Below are positions 59,399 through 64,000 of a stretch of DNA of 64,000 nucleotides, in pieces. The stretch lies in NCBI GenBank assembly GCA_950295325.1, contig OX485805.1, positions 57,498,758 to 57,562,757 on the forward strand. Reading direction: 5' to 3'. Numbering within the stretch: the stretch's first letter is position 1; every line of letters begins with the position of its first letter. This stretch comes from Polytrichum commune (lineage: Eukaryota > Streptophyta > Polytrichopsida > Polytrichales > Polytrichaceae). The notes beneath the pieces were generated by a model. It had not been told where the DNA came from, made no database searches, and saw only the letters and a program-made list of their open reading frames with translations. The translations under genes and the position numbers were made by a program.

Positions 59399-60184
59399 TT
59401 GTTATATATAACCCTCCCTGCATATCTCGCAGGGATGCAAGGAGTTCTAGTTCTCATGCATTACTTTCCATCACTCATCCGGTTCACAAGCATGGCTAAC
59501 TAAACTTTCTTTCATTTGCATTTGCATTGCGGATGAAAAAGCGCAATATAGATGTGGATGCAGGATGAGTGGGCTTGCTCTCATGAATTTAATGTCACTT
59601 GGTACAAATTTCAACTCTCGTTAACTTTGAGATTTGGCTACATTGTGTGTGACTTGAATTCGCATCACCCTCACTAATTAGGATATATTGTGTAACTACC
59701 CTCATCTTCTCAAATCCGAGCCCACCTGCTAACCTCCTCTTCTTAAACCGGTGTTCAATCCTTTGGTGACCAAACCCTGTAGGGGGAAAAAAAAAATGCT
59801 TGAGTGGACGCATGGAAGTCTAGCAACCCATGTCCATACCCCTCCACATTCTAATAGGCCACCGGAATGTGGTTGGTTGATGCCTTGTGCTTAGTTAAAT
59901 GCGAACACCTCCGACCCACTATTATCCAAAATCTAGTGGGCGAGCGGCGTACATGGAAACTTGCACTTACTAGCCTACATGCTATTCCAGACAGCCCTGG
60001 GCCCTTTCGTAATGGTAATAGGGGGATGTTAAAGTTCCCCCACGAACTTTTAGGGGAGGTAGATTCCGGCAAAGGCAACTGCCCATCCAAGAAATCTAGA
60101 TTTTGTGGACTCGACCAAAAATTGTTGCCCGCTTGCCCGCCCGACTTCGAAAAAACCATTTCCCTTGCATTCTTGAAGGTCAAT
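59399..60184. other. Spacer upstream of kinase/jacalin-like relic
   Basis: A plus-strand frame of 128 codons (59867-60253) overlaps the relic but shows no known motif and is probably chance or older debris. Confidence 0.3.
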
Positions 60185-61007
60185 TATTCAGCAGGTAAAA
60201 AAAACAGTTCCAGCAGTGCTTCAAGAGTGTCACCACGCCCTCATAAACACTGAGAGGCTCGTCCAATCCAGCTGTATCACCACTTCAGAATGGCTAAGAG
60301 CAGCTATTGAACAAGTTGATATGAAAGAACTTTTTCACAACTACTCTAGGACGTTCAATGGCATGCATCCGTTCTTCAAAGCATTATTGTGGAAAACTTT
60401 GCAGAATATTCTGGCACCATGTCATTTGAACTAGCCTTATGTGACGGCAATCTGTCTTCTGGGGACATATCAGGTCTGCTGACAGCGAGGAGTGAAGATG
60501 AGAAGGTCCTCAAGGACATCTCAGATCTGTGAAGCTGAACGACCTAATTGAGGAAGAGCTTGCAAATAAATTTCTATCGTCAACGTCCTCCTCTCATATG
60601 TTGTTCCTAAATCCTGAAGAACTAAATGAGTATTACAGCGGCCCTTTGGTTGGTAGAGGTTCCTTCCCAGAGTTGCGACTGACAAATCTTCTAGGAGGTG
60701 TGTATGCCATTAAAATACTCAAGAAGCAATACGCTTACTCATTTGATCAAGAGGTGGCGGCTTTGAAGGAACTAGGGCATACCTGTATAGTGCACCTACT
60801 CTACTATTCTAAAAATCATTCATACCGCTTTTTCATCTTGGTGAAGATGGTCTGTTTGATTACGAAGTGGGTCACCGGTTTAGAAGTGGTACCGGAAAGG
60901 TGGTAGGATTTTTTGGACGAGCTGGTGCCGTTCTTGACAAACTAGGTGTCTGCATAATCCTTGATGGCCAAGATGACAGTGATCCGAGTTATGTGGTGGA
61001 ACAATGA
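60185..61007 (+). pseudogene. Kinase plus jacalin-like relic, frameshifted
   Basis: Four segments in changing frames together resemble one plant protein. 60216-60420 encodes a helical domain (ECHHALINTERLVQSS, SEWLRAAIEQVDM) of the kind that precedes some plant kinase domains. About 60420-60530 continues in another frame (GNLSSGDISGLLTARSEDEK) and hits a stop. 60535-60840 resembles a kinase N-lobe: glycine loop LVGRGSF, AIKIL with the ATP-binding Lys, and QEVAALKELGH with the helix-C Glu. About 60835-61007, in a third frame, encodes VGHRFRSG, then KVVGFFGRAGAVLDKLGVCI, the closing part of a jacalin-like lectin fold, and stops. HRD and DFG motifs and the rest of the kinase are missing, so there is also an internal deletion. 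No active kinase is possible. Confidence 0.6.
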
Positions 61008-64000
61008 ATTATGAACTCGGATTTAAAGTTACATTTTATATCCATGTCCAACACATTTTCTCCTACTAATATCGCAACAAATTATACCATCTGATTCCGG
61101 GTTAAATTCCAACTGGTCTAATATTAAGTACTTCATGTGTTAACTTCCGCAGTTGATATATAATCTAATCTATTGCTACTTAGCAAGTCGTACTCTGACG
61201 GGTTTCCTTGTTGACAAGGGAGTTGTTCATTCTTTTATGCAATTAATGAAGTTTGTCTTCGTTTGTGCCAAAAAATCTCAAAGTAATTATTTGGTAAGCA
61301 AGTCACTTTGGTTTCAGTCAAGAATCTTTTCATGAATATGGATAGCATCAGGACACTGAATTTCGTTACAGTGGGTATACTGTGGTCAGTTTGCACTGTA
61401 TTGTGTCTGAGTAATATACTTAATTATCGTTGGGCCTAGCTCGGTTGTAACGTTGTAACCACTTCAATAATGTATGATACTTCACAACTTGAAGATCCAT
61501 ATGCGTCTCCTCATCTCCACATTCTGTCTAAGCATATTAACTGGGACGTACACGGGCCAGACTGCAAGTTGTACTTTATATATTGCAGGTTGAACATTTT
61601 CTAATGGAGTAAAGAAATACACTGACGTCAGAGAAACTAAGATAAATGTGCATTTCTCCAGGATTCTGTGCACCTTTAAAGCAGAGATGCGTTATAAAGG
61701 AAACGCCGAAACCCTAAACTGGTGCACCATGGGATGCTTTGACTCATCTTCAGAGTTCATTCTGCAATGCAAGAATTTATGATCTAGTATAATTTGTGCC
61801 AGAAACTATTTTAGTCCAGTAAGAATACAGGTCAGCGTGGGTATCTGCTAGCTTTATATTGCTAGCTCATGACAGTATTTTCAAAAAGAAATGATCCCTG
61901 GAGTGAACAGCGTTGGCTCTTCGAAGCATATTATATTGATCAAATGCTTAAGAAAATAATCTGGACAGAGATAAAACAGTACCAGACATGTACACTGTTC
62001 ACAAAATATAGTGTGGATTGATCAATGGTGTGGACCATACCACACTAATCTATGTAAGTTCCTGCATGTGAAGTGGTTAAGTGGTTCCCCTGTCTGAAGC
62101 CTTTGATTGTCATGTGAACATTGGATGTAATTTCTCATTAGTGTAGGTTTTCAGTATATTCTGGTCCACACTATACAGTATTCTGAGATCGGTGTAGTAG
62201 ATTCAGGCATAATGGATCCATGCTTGGATACCACTTTTTTCTGTACTTTTCGTGCTGCGAGGACTCATCCATAGCAACTTCCACCACATGTGTACATATA
62301 TGTGAGGAATTCGTAAAAATATTGTGATCATTTTTTAAGATGATTTCATTTTGTTTGGGTCATAAATTGAGGCAGCAATAGTAGATTGAGAGATGTAGAT
62401 TGCAAACGGTCATGTTGAGCTGGATGTTATGGTAGAACAAACTTTTAAGAACTCGTCGATATTGGCAAGTTCATTTGAGTGGGAGTGAAGGCGCTCCAAA
62501 CCCTACGTCACCACCTCATCATCAAAGTACACGTTGCTCAGCTCAAATTGCCCGACTTAGATCTGCTACCAGCAAGCACGGGATCAAGTCCACCGATTTG
62601 ATAATGACATACACCGCAATTGCAGGGACGATAGAGTGTGTAAGGTAGTCGGAAGACGAGAGCGATAGTACTTGGCGATGGGAGTTGGTGCAGAGTCTTT
62701 TCTACTAAAATAGGATAGTTCGACACTGCATTAAATAAGTTTAATATTACAACCGACAGTGTGGGCAAGTGTTCGTCCGGGTCACCAGGTAGTTTATTAT
62801 TGCAGTACAGACAACTATTATTCGATCCTCGTTTCCTGGACAGTGCAACCATGCGTAGCATCTTCTATGCAGGCAACCCTGAACCGGTGTAACTCGCTGC
62901 AAGTGAATACATTGCTGGTAGCACTTGTGGAATTGAAGAGGGTGTCCATCTCCGGCCTGGATCTTGCAAGGAGGTTTAAGTTTTTGCTGCGTGCACAAAT
63001 TACTAGTCTTCTGACGTAGGCAGATTCATGCGATTCCGGAACTAGTGCCGTCTTTCACTAATCACAGATTTGCTGCAGTGAGTTTGGTGTGATCTTTGCA
63101 ATGTGGGTTGTGACTGAAACGACATTTTGGTATCATCTTAGTGGCTTTGCTGAGTGAAATGATCGTCCGATCCAAATCGGACTCCTGGAAGGTAAGAATT
63201 CAAAAGCTGACACGTCTAAGTAAGTTTTGAACGATGTTGTTAGGTGTGAGGAGCAGTGTGAGATCTGACTTGTTACAACAGAAGTTCTGCCCAAAGAACA
63301 TTCAATCACTTAAGTTATGCTCGCTCCCTCTTCATAAAATTTCTAGAGATTAAGAGGTTCGTGTATTAATCATTAAACTTGACCTTGGATTGTGATAATT
63401 TTGCTGGACGGCCATGACAAACTTTTGTACTAATAGGTTTGTTCTGCCGTTTCTGTTCTCACCTTATTAGATGTCATTTGAGGCATACCTGTTCTTTAAT
63501 TAGTGATGACCCAGGCCATCTTTTTACATTTTGATATATCAAAAGCGGGATCTAGCGCCTGTCAAACATATGACATGAGTTAGCGATTTCTTGCGTGATT
63601 TCCGACAATATTTGAAGAAGGCCTTTGGCGATGTGGATTTAATCAAGCAAGCTGGAAGATCATCTTTGTGGACATTTCAAATCGAATTTCAATTATGGTG
63701 AATCAACATGGTGATTGAGTTGATCTCAAATACATGTTGAAGTTTAAGAGATTAAGAGTTCAAGTCTATTCTTCTCTTACGTCGTGTTGAAACTCGTCAA
63801 AAGGGAGTTTTAACAAGAGCATACATTATTATGAAATCAACGACTTATTCATTTTGAGTTGGATTGTTTTGCGGAAGCAAATTTACTCAGAGATAACAGA
63901 AATCCTATTCATCTTTAATGTGAGATTGGTATGATGATGTTTGACTAAGCATTGTGGAACTTATTATATTATTTATTATATCAATGTAATTTGTCATAAG
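61008..64000. other. Right edge, no feature seen
   Basis: No supported coding region, RNA gene or repeat family member was found. Frames at 62538-62998 on both strands lack motifs. Leader-like sequence ('gaaaccctaaact') occurs at about 61705 without a following gene. Confidence 0.4.

Overview
The window is nuclear DNA of a land plant. It holds spliced genes with GT-AG introns, two CACTA (En/Spm) transposons, several miniature inverted-repeat elements, a tRNA-derived SINE and short stretches of the plant telomere repeat. Gene density is low and the spacers are AT-rich. The small GC-rich genes and the kinase/jacalin-type relic would suit a bryophyte or another seedless plant, but that is a guess. 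There are no operons, CRISPR arrays, rRNA genes or convincing tRNA genes.

Layout. (1) 1-2684: no gene; a C-rich telomere-like tract, a SINE copy, a foldback element and two copies of a dispersed 'ACCGGTT' repeat. (2) 2685-15782: a complete 13.1-kb CACTA element with TIRs starting CACTACAAG, an AAA target-site duplication, subterminal TGTCA/TGACA motifs, a four-exon TNP2-type transposase on the minus strand that reads through without a break (about 1213 aa), and a divergent En/Spm accessory gene on the plus strand. (3) 15783-22480: spacer with a 303-bp CACTA-type MITE, two SINE copies and a direct repeat. (4) 22486-27500: a decayed Nudix hydrolase paralogue whose intron was split by a second CACTA element (22827-27368, 22-bp TIRs) that encodes only accessory proteins. 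(5) 28080-30920: gene-like exon remnants that I cannot name, then two MITEs flanking an interstitial telomere tract. (6) 32204-39040: two Nudix-family genes, tail to tail. One is plus-strand, spliced, and encodes only the pre-Nudix domain (138 aa). The other is an intact eight-exon minus-strand Nudix hydrolase (287 aa) whose introns carry a MITE and an approximately 810-bp near-perfect hairpin. (7) 42045-45327: an intact four-exon DUF1308/UPF0415 (C7orf25-like) gene, 528 aa, with a MITE in intron 1. (8) 48323-57756: a duplicated 1.6-1.7-kb unit, each copy with TATA box and a GC-rich gene for a 126-aa secreted, cysteine-free hydrophobic protein. The copies lie about 7.9 kb apart with transposon debris between them. 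(9) 58380-61007: an 'ACCGGTT' repeat, a 578-bp hAT-like MITE and a frameshifted kinase/jacalin-like relic. (10) 61008-64000: no recognisable feature.

The genes do not form a pathway. The unifying story is Nudix family expansion (one intact, one reduced, one destroyed copy within 17 kb) and repeated invasion by DNA transposons, several of them inside introns of apparently functional genes. All gene models come from reading frames, splice signals and remembered family motifs; no database search was run.
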